A DNA stretch of 64,000 bases from Saccharina japonica (taxonomy: Eukaryota > Sar > Phaeophyceae > Laminariales > Laminariaceae): assembly GCA_008828725.1 (NCBI GenBank), contig MEHQ01003425.1, forward strand, positions 137,786 through 201,785, written 5' to 3'. The position numbers were made by a program, and so were the translations under genes. Positions 34,870 through 45,652 of the stretch are shown here, piece after piece. The first letter of the stretch is position 1; every line of letters begins with the position of its first letter. Under the pieces are notes generated by a model that worked only from the letters and a program-made list of their open reading frames with translations, searched no databases and was not told the DNA's origin.

Positions 34870-36160
34870 TATTGACTATGCTCCCCGTAATACTGTCGTA
34901 CAGTACTCGTAGTACAATATTGTGAATACTCGTATTAATTCGAGATTCGGTACTACTGCGAATACTGCCATACAGTACTCGCAGTATTTCGGGTCTCAAT
35001 ACTGTGGAATATACTGCCATACTTGAAGTATTTCAGGGTTCTGTACGGTTACTCCCGAGTATACTGGCAGTATTTCGTCCGTTGGTATTTCCCGGTATAC
35101 TGCGAGTACTTCGTCCGTTGTTGGTACTGCCCGGTACTACTGCGAGTACTCGGAGTACTAACATATTATCCTTATGCGCAGTATACTCGGAGTATGAAGT
35201 ACGCTTCGACCATCTGTGCACCGTTTCGATCATTTCATCCCCATTTTATTGCAGAAAGCATTCGCGAATGGCCTCATGAGTGGGAGTTGGAGCAAAGTCC
35301 TTTGGGGGGGAGGCGACCGGACTACTTACAGTACTTACAGCAGTATGTACAGTACTTGCAGTACTGAGAGTATTTCGGGAGTATTTATACTCCTAGTACT
35401 GGCAGTAGTTACTTGTTCAATACTCCCGACACTCGTCTTGAGTACTCCGAGTATTTCGGATGTTTGTACTGCGGGTGCTTTTTTGGCAGGGTTCTTTACG
35501 GTTTGGCGTCGTCACTGGTAGTAAAACACTAATTCGCTATGAAACCAGTACTATAACGAAGTCGGACAGACAAAAACGCGATCAAAGAGGGGCATACGAC
35601 CAGGGGATCCAACCAACCAACTTGTATTCCGACATCCATCGTCTAACCTGCTCAGTTGCGATTTCAATATTTCGGCCTTTTCGATAAAACCGCATGAACC
35701 GACCACGGTTAAACATTTGTTAAATGTAGCTCAGCAGGTGATCGTGACCTGTTCTAGACGAGAAGGTCAGGTGTTCGATTCCCCTGGCACGTCTCCCTAT
35801 TTTAAACTTTTTTTTTTTTCGAAGTTCGCTATAGTACGTACTGATCTTTGCACCGTACATAACCGTAAAATAAACCGTGTACGGACGGTTAACCGTAAAG
35901 AACCCTGCTTTTTTGCTGTGGTTGTAGTCGGGGTTCTGTGCTGTTCATACTCCCAGTACACGCAGTAGTTGGGCCTTCAGTACTGCTCATACTCCCATCA
36001 TTACACTCCCAGTATTTAGGCTGCCAGTTTACTGCAATATAGTACTCTCAGTATACTCGGAGTGCAGAATGTACTCGATACTCCGAGTAGTATACTCGGA
36101 GTTATACTTGGAGCATATACACACCTGGTGCATACGTACGGGGTACGGTATACTGGGAGC
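34870..36160. repeat. Cluster of short palindromes (TACTCSGAGTA type)
   Basis: Dozens of copies of AGTACTCGGAGTA, CAGTACTCG and AGTATTTCGG, on both strands, are spread over 1.3 kb interrupted by unrelated sequence. GTACTCGGAGTAC is an odd-length palindrome. There is no fixed unit length, so this is not a simple tandem repeat. Confidence 0.6.
35716..35800 (+). tRNA. tRNA-like sequence, probably decayed or SINE-derived
   Basis: It carries TAGCTCAGCAGGTGATCG (A-box-like) and GTGTTCGATTCCCCTG (B-box and T-arm; 4 of 5 pairs). A T12 run at 35807 could stop Pol III. The TGACC/GGTCA anticodon-stem pair is separated by 15 bases instead of 7, and the 5' strand of the acceptor stem does not pair. It is therefore unlikely to be a working tRNA; no anticodon can be read. 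Confidence 0.3.
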
Positions 36161-36340
36161 ATTTTTATGTGTGAACTATGTTTCAAGAACTAGTTGATCA
36201 TCATCGCTGTTTTGTTCTCAGAGGCAACCTTAATCTTCGTCTTCATGACTGAGTTGTTTGTCCCCGACACCCGAAACGGAAGGGGGCAGGGTGTGCGGCA
36301 CCTTGAACAACTCTGTCGTGTACGTCATAAAACGTACAAC

Positions 36341-36418
36341 CCTGGACATAAATGTAAGGAGCGTTTGGTCTTGATAGCAATATTTAAAACCCTCCTTATA
36401 TTTCCGTTCACGGTGGTA
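36341..36418. mobile_element. Hairpin element H2
   Basis: Arms AAATGTAAGGAGCGTTTGG and CCTCCTTATATTTCCGTTCA pair with a few mismatches around a short AT loop. Same family as H1. Confidence 0.6.
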
Positions 36419-36499
36419 TGAATACCTGGTATGTCTTAAGATACGTATACCAGTATGTAAGTATATATCATACGTCAGCGTACGCACAGAACTATGTAC

Positions 36500-37430
36500 A
36501 CGATAGAAATCGAGGAGGGGAAGAAGGGCCGCGCCCCCGGCGCGTACCGGCCGAGTGAGAGGGTAGGGATCAGGGTCTGGTGGTGTTTCGTACTTATTGT
36601 ATTTTGTGTTTGCGGCGGATCACACAGGGACGGTGTACGAGTACTTACGACGTATACGAGAGCAGGGTGGAGCTTGCTATATATATGCTTGAGGACAGCT
36701 GCTACTACTACTACTGCTTGTACAGTTCCACTGGAGGTAAGAACGCGGACGGCGCAGGCAAGGGAATTCAATTCATTCAGTACAGAGAGTAGACGTTTAT
36801 TCTCTCTCCTCTCCGTCTATATGGTGTACGTATGGTATTTTTTGTACACCAGGTCTAGCTTCACCAGGTATAGAGTGGTGGCTTCGTGAGCCGGTGATGG
36901 CGCTATTTTTCTCGCGGTTGAGAGCGCGATGCAAGAAATACGAAGACTTGTGATTGGGCACCACTGTGTAAACTATTAATAGTAAATATAAATAAATGCT
37001 GCTGTATTATTGATATCAAACTTCGGCCATGCGAGCGACCGGAATAATAGCAGGTACTAAATATGTAGGTACGTACTATTATTAATACCAAAATACACTG
37101 GTACGTACTACCACTGTAAGTTAATTACTATTGTTGCTGTCTGTCGTTCCTTCACGAACACAAGTACCTTGCTGGTTCGAATTATTTGTTCACAAGCACG
37201 CAAGTCGATCAGCCGGTCCACGCACAGGCCCGCACACGTCGCCATAATAATCAGATTCTCGTATATGATGGGATGTTTTGGAGGGGTCATCCCGCATATA
37301 ATCAGATCATCAACCTTGCATCAGCAGCTACGTCGTAGCTGCACGTATAATAACAGCACAACAACTGGTACACATCACTCACGTCTTCTACGTACTTACT
37401 TGCTGATGGTTTATTACGAGGGTTAAAAGC
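36500..37430. other. No supported gene
   Basis: Short frames only, including a 131-residue plus frame at 36494-36889 without recognisable motifs. Confidence 0.4.
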
Positions 37431-37452
37431 TTGAAATGATTGTATACGACGC

Positions 37453-37520
37453 TGGGCGGAAATGTAAGGACCGTTTAGTCTTCAAATTTATATTGAAAAG
37501 ACCCTTACATTTCCGTCCTA
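37453..37520. mobile_element. Hairpin element H3
   Basis: Arms GGGCGGAAATGTAAGGACCG and CCTTACATTTCCGTCC pair around an AT-rich loop. The ACCGTTTAGTCT sequence links it to H1 and D-type copies. Confidence 0.65.
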
Positions 37521-37917
37521 TTTTATCAAGTGGCATTTCACACCCTCTTCGTACGAGGAGTAGTATGGACACAGACTATGACAACGAGTTATCAGGAACA
37601 TCCTCGACCCGCCCACACGCAGCCGGTCGCTCCAACTATTTAGCCGGTGGCTCGGTTTTCGTCCTGCACCAACTATAACTACTACACGAACGAGCGGACA
37701 GCTTTACACAAAACCGGGGTAGTGTGGGTGGTAGTGGTGGTGGCGGTTCTGCTGTGTGTGGGCCTTGGGTGCTGGGTGCTCTCGCATCACGAGATCAACG
37801 AATAAGTTGCGAGGGGAGCCTGGGAGAGCAGCGAGCGGTGAGTCTCACATATACATACTATCGTACCTGTTTCTTATATCATACGTGCGGGCATCGCAAA
37901 ACAAAGTATGATCCGTG

Positions 37918-38133
37918 TGTTTTTTTTTTTTTCAGTTCTTTTATTTTACTTTATTTTTGTCCGTCCCATTTATTATCTTCGCCCTTCCTTTCTCTCTCCT
38001 CCCTACATATATGTACGTAGTCGTAACCCAGACCCGGGGTCACAAAGTAGAGGCTCTCCTCTCCCTCCTCCCCCACTACGGCTCTTGCCCAAGTTGCTCT
38101 TGCCTTGCATTTTTATCGCGAGAAGACTGAATC
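37918..38133 (-). mobile_element. SINE copy S3 (5'-truncated)
   Basis: On the minus strand this runs from TCTTCTCGCGATAAAAATGC to GGGCGAAGATAATAAATGGG and an A-tail (T run at 37919-37932 on plus). It lacks the tRNA-like head present in S1 and S2. Confidence 0.75.
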
Positions 38134-39028
38134 CCATATAGTTTACCTGCAGGTAGCGAATAGTTTTGAGTATTGAGCCTCCACGCCAAATTGAGGTTTA
38201 CCAAATATATATTCATACGTACGTAGCAGACGCTTCGTCATCGATTTTTAATTGTTCGGATCGACCCTCGTGCTGGTCCTGGTGGTATCCAAGGACGTGC
38301 CTGGTGGTGGTCATACCAAGACTTGATGGCCCGTAAACCCGTAATCACAACAGTACGTATCATATGTTCTACAGCAGCAGTATAAATAAGTAGTGTCACA
38401 TATGATATGGATACGAGATATTCGTATTTTTACGTTTGTATATATGTCCGTATACATCAATGGTACGCTGTAGTCCAGTTATTTTTTTATTATAGGATGA
38501 TAGCAGCGACATAAACGGCTTGAACTTTTTTTGCAGTTTTATTTCCAACAAAAAAAAAATGACATTCGTAATCAAGATGACAAAATACAAAAACCCCCCG
38601 ATAAAACGTCTTTTCTTTTTGTTTGGCGCTTGGAACTTGCGAGTACTCAGTCATTCCAGCTCCTCGTACACTTGTGGGACTCGCGAGGCCTTATTAACCC
38701 ATTCATAACTGAAAAGCTTTTGCCACACTAATTCCAAGTTGTTTGTCCCCAAATACGTGGGACCAGTTCTTAAGGGGTTAAGTCCTTCCTGGTTTTAGTA
38801 TTACCCTTGAGGCTCGCGAGAACTCGGTCATTTCAGCGCCTGGGATTCTTGGACTGAATGCTTCAAAATGTCTGGTGTCCGCCAGTTAATGACCGAGAGT
38901 ACCGATGACCGCTACGTATACTACTACTGATGTCCCGGCAACCTTTTTTGCAATTAATTATTCAAAGATCGTCACAGCAGTAGTACGTACCAGTACACCA
39001 GTGAGTACCAGTCGTTTCAGCTCCTTAT

Positions 39029-39282
39029 GACGCATGCTATAGGGTAGAGGTAGCACTTTTTGGCTGAATCGTTTTCTGAACGATCGGGCTCCTTAACCCA
39101 AATTCGTCGTTTTTTCATTTTTGTGACGAATACTGTTTTAGAATTTACTTCGTTCATGAGATTTCTCAGCCGGCAGCACTTTATTTTCCTCCAAACAATT
39201 TTTCGGTGAGGTATGACGCTCCTGAAATGAGTACCTCGTAGCTCAGAAAAAAACATGGTGCACCTCTATCGTAGCATGCGTC
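39029..39282 (-). mobile_element. MITE M1, 254 bp, TSD TTAT
   Basis: Ends GACGCATGCTATAGGGTAGAGG and CCTCTATCGTAGCATGCGTC are terminal inverted repeats, flanked on both sides by TTAT. The interior contains AAGGAGCCCGATCGTTCAGA (inverse here) and CTCACTTGAGGAGC-like sequence. No coding capacity. Confidence 0.85.
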
Positions 39283-39526
39283 TTATACCGTTGGAGCTAC
39301 TACTTGCTGTACTGCTGTCGTAGTCATTTCGGCTTCTTCTGGTACCTACCCTGGGGACTCTCGAGGCCTCACAAGTTTCAGCTTCTTCTGGTATCTCCTG
39401 TGGGGACTGTGGGGTAGGACTCAGTCATTTCGGCTTTTTTATTACGGAGGGAGGGCCATAATAAACAGGACCGAATATGGTTACGAGTAAAAATAGGAAA
39501 ATGCATAGGTTTTTGTGTCTGCCATT

Positions 39527-39787
39527 GACGCATGCTACGATAGAGGTGCACCATGTTTTTCCTGAGCTCCTCACTTAAGGAGCGCCATACCTCAACGGGA
39601 AAAAACATGATTTTGGAGGATAATAAAAGTGCTGCCGGATGAGAATTCTCACGACCGAGGCATACTCAGAAACATTACGAGTATTCGTCACAAAAAAATG
39701 AAAGTCCGACGAATTTGGGTTAAGGAGCCCGATCTTTCAGAAAACGATTCAGCCAAAATAAGGTATACCTCTACCGTAGCACGCGTC
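39527..39787 (+). mobile_element. MITE M2, 261 bp, TSD CATT
   Basis: Same family as M1 in the opposite orientation. The ends are GACGCATGCTACGATAGAGG and CCTCTACCGTAGCACGCGTC, with CATT directly outside each end. Confidence 0.85.
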
Positions 39788-40964
39788 CATTGGTTCTATT
39801 TACTATGGTCCCCAGTGAAAGCACCCTGGGGACGCGGTACTCCAAAATGACACTCAGACTCGCGAGTCAAATAAATGACTTGATATTTGATGACTGGTAT
39901 TATTGGTAATCTAACGACCGCTATATATACCGCCACTTTGTCGATAACAAAATACACAACACATCTTTTAGTTTGGCTTTGGCTTTGGCTCGGTCGATAC
40001 TCGCCAGGACTCTCCGCCATTTCAAGTGTTTTGTTGGTACGCTAGAGATTCGGGAGGACTCTGTCATTTCAGCTTCTTCTGGTGCACTCCGGGGAGACTC
40101 GCGAGGACTCAGTGATTTCGTACCCTGGGGACTCAGTCCTTCAAAATGGCTCGGACTCGCGAGTCGATGGCTGAATCCCAATCAATGGCTGGCACACGTA
40201 CTGTGGTACTCCGACGACCTTCGCAATGCTTTTCATCGGCATGCCTGGTACCTGGCTGGTACCAGAGTACCAGACATACCTCTCTTCTTTTTCGTGGGAA
40301 CATCTACTAATAATACTCACATTTAACCGAAAACGCTGAGTGCACGTGCGGTTTTTTTCATATTAAACTGCTCGTTCTAGATATACGAGCTGGTTCCAGC
40401 GACAGGCGACAAGACACATTTCGGGTTCGATTTTTTTTCGCGCAATGGTTTTCGAGAGTTCAGGAACGAAATTTGACATGGATGGTTGTTTTTCATGACA
40501 ATGTGGAAAAACTGAGGGCTCGTATTATACGTAGCTGGTATGTATATATTTATTTCGTTCTTCAGGCGCAATTTGACGTGCGCTACATTTTTTTCGGCAA
40601 CTTTGACCTCAACTGACGCGCGAGAAAAGGGGGAAAAAAAAAAAGAACCCCTCCCCCCCAGACCAGCCCTCACTTTTGCATATTTGCTATGAAGAACAAC
40701 CCTTGCGAAAGCTCATTTTCCAACTCTCAAAAGCCATGGCGCAAAAACGAGTTTCGAGCATCAATAATAATCCGTACGAATTGTACGAAAATGAGCGTTT
40801 TCGGCCAAACATGTAGGCTCACAATGAACCGAAAACAGGCCTAAAGCAAGCCTACAATAGTAGTCGTAGTAGTTTGACGATCGGAATTTCATGCTTCCTT
40901 TCTGAGCCACATCTAATGTCACCTATTTAAGACCCTTTCTATACTATGTGTGTTGGTGCCGTGA

Positions 40965-41690
40965 TGTCACGAGTCAAGCAACACATACATCATGCCGTCG
41001 TGTGGTTGTGAGGGTACTACCTGCTGAGCTATAGGGGTAAAAGATCGATCAATTACCCAGCCCAGGGTAATCCTTATAACACTCTCCCCCCCTCTGAACG
41101 GCGGGATATTTGGGACGTCGGTAACGTATACGGCCGTACGTTAACCTACCCGCTTCGTTTCAATACCTGGGGAACCAGGGAGACGTGTTTTTTGGGGACG
41201 CACGCGCAAGCGTTTCTGAAAAAAGAAACGTTCGAAGTGAGATTCGAGTGTTATAAGGATTACCCTGAGCTATAGGGGTAAAAGATCGATCATTTACCCC
41301 CATAGCTCAGCGGTAATACCCCCACATTTGGCGTCGTCGGCAGGACACGGGTTCGAATCTCACATCGAACGTTTATTTTTTTAGAAACGCTTGCGCGTGC
41401 GTCCCCAAATAGCACGTCTCCCTGGTTCCCCAGGTACTGAAACGAAGCGGGTAGGTAAACGTACGGCCGTATACGGTACCGACGTCCCAAATATCCCGCC
41501 GTTCAGAGGGGGGGAGAGTGTTATAAGGTTTACCCTGGGCTGGGTAATTGATCGATCGTTTACCCCCATAGCTCAGCGGTAATACCTCCACATGGTCATA
41601 AAAAAAAAAACTGAAAAAAAGACCCTGCCGTAATGTCACGAGTCAACCAACACATACATACATCATGCCGTCGTATGGTCATCAAAAAGG
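40965..41690. repeat. Long inverted repeat with tRNA-like heads
   Basis: Arms 41026-41248 and 41350-41580 are reverse complements with few differences; the spacer is ~100 bp. The spacer holds its own palindrome (41268-41309, GAGCTATAGGGGTAAA paired with TTTACCCCCATAGCTC). The sequence ACCCCCATAGCTCAGCGGTA ... GGGTTCGAATCTC (41298-41360) is tRNA-like, with A- and B-box matches, and partial heads recur at ~41034 (inverse) and ~41566. It is best explained as two SINE-like units joined head to head. Direct repeats of GTCACGAGTCAA.CAACACATAC (40965-41010 and 41632-41680) flank the whole. Confidence 0.7.
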
Positions 41691-42604
41691 GGGAAAAAAA
41701 AAGACCCTGATTATTTAGGTCGAAAATCTGGAAGTTTGGATCGCCGCCTGCTCAAGTACTCATAACGCTCAAGCAATGAATTGCCCATATCTCACGTCGA
41801 CGACAGTTCTATGTTTTAAAACTCTCGTCACCTATTTCCCCCCCTTGTCAAGGGTGGTCGATAATTTGTTTTCGACACCTTACAGAATTTTTTGTTCGTT
41901 AGGGAGGGGGAGGGAGGGGGGTTACTAAAACCAAGTGAAAAATGAAAATAAGGATCATTTTTTTTCCCCATTTTCTTATTTCATCATGTGATCACAACGG
42001 TTGCAACGGTTTTCTATTCCGACCTCTGGGGGTGTGGTGTGGTCGTTTTCTCTTTTTTTCCGGACGCCCCTGCCCTGATTGTTAATGCGGCCGTTTGTAC
42101 GTTATACTTCGTACATTTTTAGTGCCGAGCAATCTAACGTAATCATTGTTTGAGTGCCCGAAGGCGAAACGTTGTTACGCATCTTCCTGAAACCAGCTCC
42201 TACTCGTAGCCACCCGTAGACATCCAGGACACCCTGTGTTTGTCGATTGTTCATCCCTTTTCAGTAGCTACAATACACCCATAGACACTACAGACACCAG
42301 AGAGAGCAGACATGGCAACAGGCACTAAAAGCAGCAAAACAAGAGCAGCAGTGAACAAAGGGACCACTGTAAGTATAACGTTTAAGGGACCAATCACAGC
42401 GCACGGTGTATTTTTTCGTTCCGTTTATTTTTCTTCGTTTTTCTCGCTTTTTTTTTGTTTCAATTTGGAACGGGACGCAACTGTCGGGACGACATATGTA
42501 CGGCTGGAGTAGTCGAACCCGTACCTTGCTACACGATTTGGGAAAAAAAAAAAATCTGCACGCCGTCAATCAAGCGGGTATTCAGTGCCCCCCCCCCCCA
42601 GGTC

Positions 42605-42745
42605 AGGTCATATGACTACGGCCGTGCACGACATGAGTACACCCTCCCCCCCCCCCCCCTCCTCTGCTCCGTCTCGAAAGGGATGCGTGGTCAATGGTTA
42701 AATGATAAAGGCAAGCAACAAATGAGTACGCCCCCTCCCCCTCCC
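42605..42745 (+). mobile_element. LINE 3'-end fragment with C tail (copy at 42.6 kb)
   Basis: Two C-tailed ends lie in tandem: GACATGAGTACACCCTCCCC(C)n and then GGATGCGTGGTCAATGG ... AAGGCAAGCAACAAATGAGT followed by ACGCCCCCTCCCC. The second equals the GCVVNGQMTKASNK-stop end of the LINE at 28.9-29.3 kb. Confidence 0.65.
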
Positions 42746-43290
42746 CCTTCCCCCCTCTCTTTGTCGCCACTATGTTGGCGTCCTTTGCCACGTGGCGTAG
42801 CTAGCTCCGTCGCGCATCGTCTCTGTGCCACCTCGCCATGAACCATTCCGCCGGTTGAATCACCTTCGGTACCATTTTCCACGCTTATTTATCCGCTGTC
42901 GACCATAACGCTCCATCTCTATACCGAACACCAAAGGAGAGCTGTCGTGGATCTCGGTGTATGGTTAACATTGAACGAAACACGCTCTATGTACTGTAAT
43001 ACCGAGCGTCTATCTTCTTGCTGTGCAAGAACGTACAAACGTCGATTTGTTGCCCCGCTGCGCATGCCTCTGGGAGTAGTCGTATACCTGCTATGGATGC
43101 TACCAGGTACATGTAAGACCATACTCGTGTATACAACGTCTGATAGATGTAACCGCAAATGGCATTCGTACGGATATCTGGGCGTGCGTTATGTGCAGGT
43201 GCATCCTGCAATTGTTTTTGTGCAGGCTGTGTGTGGCCAATTTCATCGTTGCCCGTCGACCCTGACCAAGCCAACCCCAGACTCACCCCG

Positions 43291-43314
43291 AACCCTAACC
43301 CTAACCCTAACCCC
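43291..43314 (+). repeat. Interstitial telomere repeat (CCCTAA)3-4
   Basis: Three complete CCCTAA units plus partial units, directly followed by CCCCTTGGGG. This is the TTAGGG telomere type read on the other strand. With so few units it is probably a scar of break repair, not a chromosome end. Confidence 0.8.
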
Positions 43315-43788
43315 TTGGGGAGCACGAGATCGGCAGGGGCAGCCACGCGGCTATGCCGCGTGTTTTGATGGCGTTTTTCCAAAACAAAACATTCTGCCCA
43401 AAAGGCCAACCTCACTCATTAAAACCGGTATCCTGCACAAAAAACTTTGCAGGGTGCACCTGCACATAGTACGCGTCTTCATCCTTGCCCGTTCCACATG
43501 ATATCATTTGGATATATCTTGGCTGGACATTTTGGGGGTCTCGGGGGATGTTATTGGCGGAACGAGCACGCAGCGCGTGCACTTTTGTTTTATCGCTCCC
43601 CATCCTTTGGCCGACTTCATCTTCTGGGACAACCTAATACACGTTGGGATTTATCCTTCTGGCTTCCTTCATCACACCTCGTGACCCAAGCTCACCCGTG
43701 CTGAGATTATCCCCATACGCCCTTGTCAACAGCCGTCTCAAGTGAGGCCATGTTGTTCACCTACCCGACCTACCTGGTATATGCATAC

Positions 43789-44122
43789 TTTTTTTTTTTT
43801 TTTCTGTCCATCCCATTTATTATCTTCGCCCTTCTTTTCTCTCTCCCTCTTCAGTCGTAACTCAGATCCGGGGTCACGGAGTAGGCTCTTCTCCGCCCTC
43901 CCCACTACGGTACTTGCCTTGCATTTTTATCGCGAGAAGATTTCAGCACTATCTTCCCTCGTCGACTCGCGTCGGATTCCGCCTACCCACGCTATACTAG
44001 GCGCGGTTCCTTGTTATTTTTTCAAATAAAGACAAACTCTCACCACGGTGGGATTCGAACTCGTTTTTTCCAATGCTAGCAGCCTTTGAAGCTGACCACT
44101 AACTAGTCTACCGGGGCGACCG
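43789..44122 (-). mobile_element. SINE copy S1, full length with tRNA-like head
   Basis: Read on the minus strand. The tRNA-like head (about 44122-44040) has an acceptor TCGCCCC/GTGGTGA pairing at 6 of 7 and an anticodon loop TTCAAAG in a 4 bp CAGC/GCTG stem, which would read Leu-CAA. A GAGTTCGAATCCC B-box follows, with a broken T-stem. The body contains TCTTCTCGCGATAAAAATGC and GTGACCCCGGATCTGAGTTA, and an A15 tail ends it at 43789. Flanking TATATGCATA / TATATGTATG looks like a target duplication with changes. Confidence 0.8.
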
Positions 44123-44377
44123 GCTATATGTATGGAATTTGACTTGTTTTAAACACCAGCATTTTGTTATTTTCCAGCCTCGGGGTCGTTCCTCTCACGC
44201 TCTCGTCTGCGGGGCCCGCAGGGGGTCCGTGTGTACACCACGGCGAAAGTGTGAGCCCCGGACGAGATGCGTGGTGCTTGCTCTGGGCGTGCAAAGTCTC
44301 GAAATATGGCAAGCAACCACCACGGGGTCCCATTCTGCCCAGCTACAGCTAAGTAGGGCGGTGGAAACCCCACCATT

Positions 44378-44828
44378 AAACAGCCGATTTTACCGATTGA
44401 TAATTGCCTTTCCGATGAGAATGAAAATCGAAAATATTGGTTTTTGAATTGTAAGAGATGTACTTCCCTTACAGTCGTTTTTTTCACTGTAAACTATTGC
44501 CAGTTGTGACACCCGTCGACGACAAAAAAAAAACGAAATCGGCATCGGCAGTCTCAAGATATCAAGGATCCCAGAAAGTCTGTATTTATGGGCGAGGGAC
44601 CTCGCTCATAAATGCAAAGTCCCTTAAATCCTTAATTGTTCGAGCCTGTCAAGGCCGATCTCAATTTGTTTTTCGTGGATCGATACCTACCATCGAGGAA
44701 CACATTTCCTAGGGTCAATTTTTGATCGTGAGCGAAATACAACCCTTAAACAATATCAAAGTACTAAAATCGATTTTCATTCTCATCGGAAAGGCAATTC
44801 TCAATTAGGAAAATCGGCTGTTATAATT
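44378..44828. mobile_element. 450 bp element with ~50 bp terminal inverted repeats
   Basis: The left end (ACAGCCGATTTTACCGATTG to TGAAAATCGA, 44378-44431) matches the inverse of 44765-44828 with a few indels; the shared core is GCCTTTCCGATGAGAATGAA. The interior has no long frame but has a 15 bp hairpin at 44582-44617 (TATTTATGGGCGAGG / CCTCGCTCATAAATG). Target duplications are unclear. Confidence 0.7.
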
Positions 44829-44839
44829 TTATGTGTTTG

Positions 44840-45640
44840 CTCTTGTGCTGTCTAATAACACTTACCCTGAACCTCTCTACTATGTCCCAGCCACGAAACA
44901 TAAGCTATCACACATCAAGCTCTTCCTATTGTTCACGGTCACGGACGTTGCATGTGTGTGTGTGCGTGTTCTCCGTGTTTCCTGTCGACCTAGAAAACAT
45001 GAACGAACCCATACGTGCACGTAATCCCGGGTGCAGTAAATTTGATGCTGTGCAGGGACAGGGCGACGATACCAACGCGTTCCTCGGCACTTCAGAAGCA
45101 TCACGCAGCCACGGCACACGCTACATCAGCAGTAGCGGCACAACAGCAGCAGTACAACAGCACGAGCGCTTCCCACAGTGATCCTTGTGACAGCCACACG
45201 GTGCTTTTGTGTTCGCACGTGTGTGCGGCATTTTACCAGGAGAAACATGCACTTATCGTTGATGTTCACATTTCCACGTACACTTTTAATATCAAGCACA
45301 CGTTGTCGAGCGTTATCCTGCCATAGAACGGTAGACATCAGTACTCGGAGTAAATAGGGACGCCTCGTGGTGATTCTCCGCCTTTTCAACGTGCCACATC
45401 CCCGGGATTTCAAGTCCCCAACATCCCGAAGGGGAACCTTTGTACTCGATACGATATACCAGATGTTGCATGGTATGATATATAAAATATGTGATGCGTA
45501 ACATGTAAAATGCACACATTATGATTGGGTCGCGGGCGTATGCTTGCGCGGCCCTGCGTGCTGGTATGCTACAGTGCAACCTCTCCATATTACAGTGCAT
45601 CGCATAACAAACAGTGTTGCCTGGCGTGTGTGTCTTCCCC
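44840..45640. other. No supported gene; upstream region of gene A
   Basis: One dispersed repeat at 45385-45455 (inverse of 12795-12875). Immediately before the gene A start codon a pyrimidine-rich TCTTCCCCGTGCCCAG ends at 45648. Gene B has CCTCCGCCCCCCGGCAG at the same place, so a 3' splice site directly upstream of the ATG seems conserved. Confidence 0.4.
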
Positions 45641-45652
45641 GTGCCCAGGTTG

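Larger units (their letters stand above)
38640..40165. repeat. Dispersed ACTCGCGAGGACTCAGTCATTTCAGC repeats
   Basis: Motifs GACTCGCGAGG, ACTCAGTCATTTC, GCTTCTTCTGGTA and TGGGGACTC recur at about 38640, 38815, 39330, 39385, 40055 and 40125 at varied spacing. The cluster is interrupted by two MITE copies. Confidence 0.55.

Noticed and set aside
35716..35800. Functional tRNA gene
   Set aside because: The acceptor stem does not pair and the anticodon loop is too long; kept only as tRNA-like.
44040..44122. Functional tRNA-Leu(CAA)
   Set aside because: The T-stem is broken and the sequence continues into a SINE body with an A-tail.
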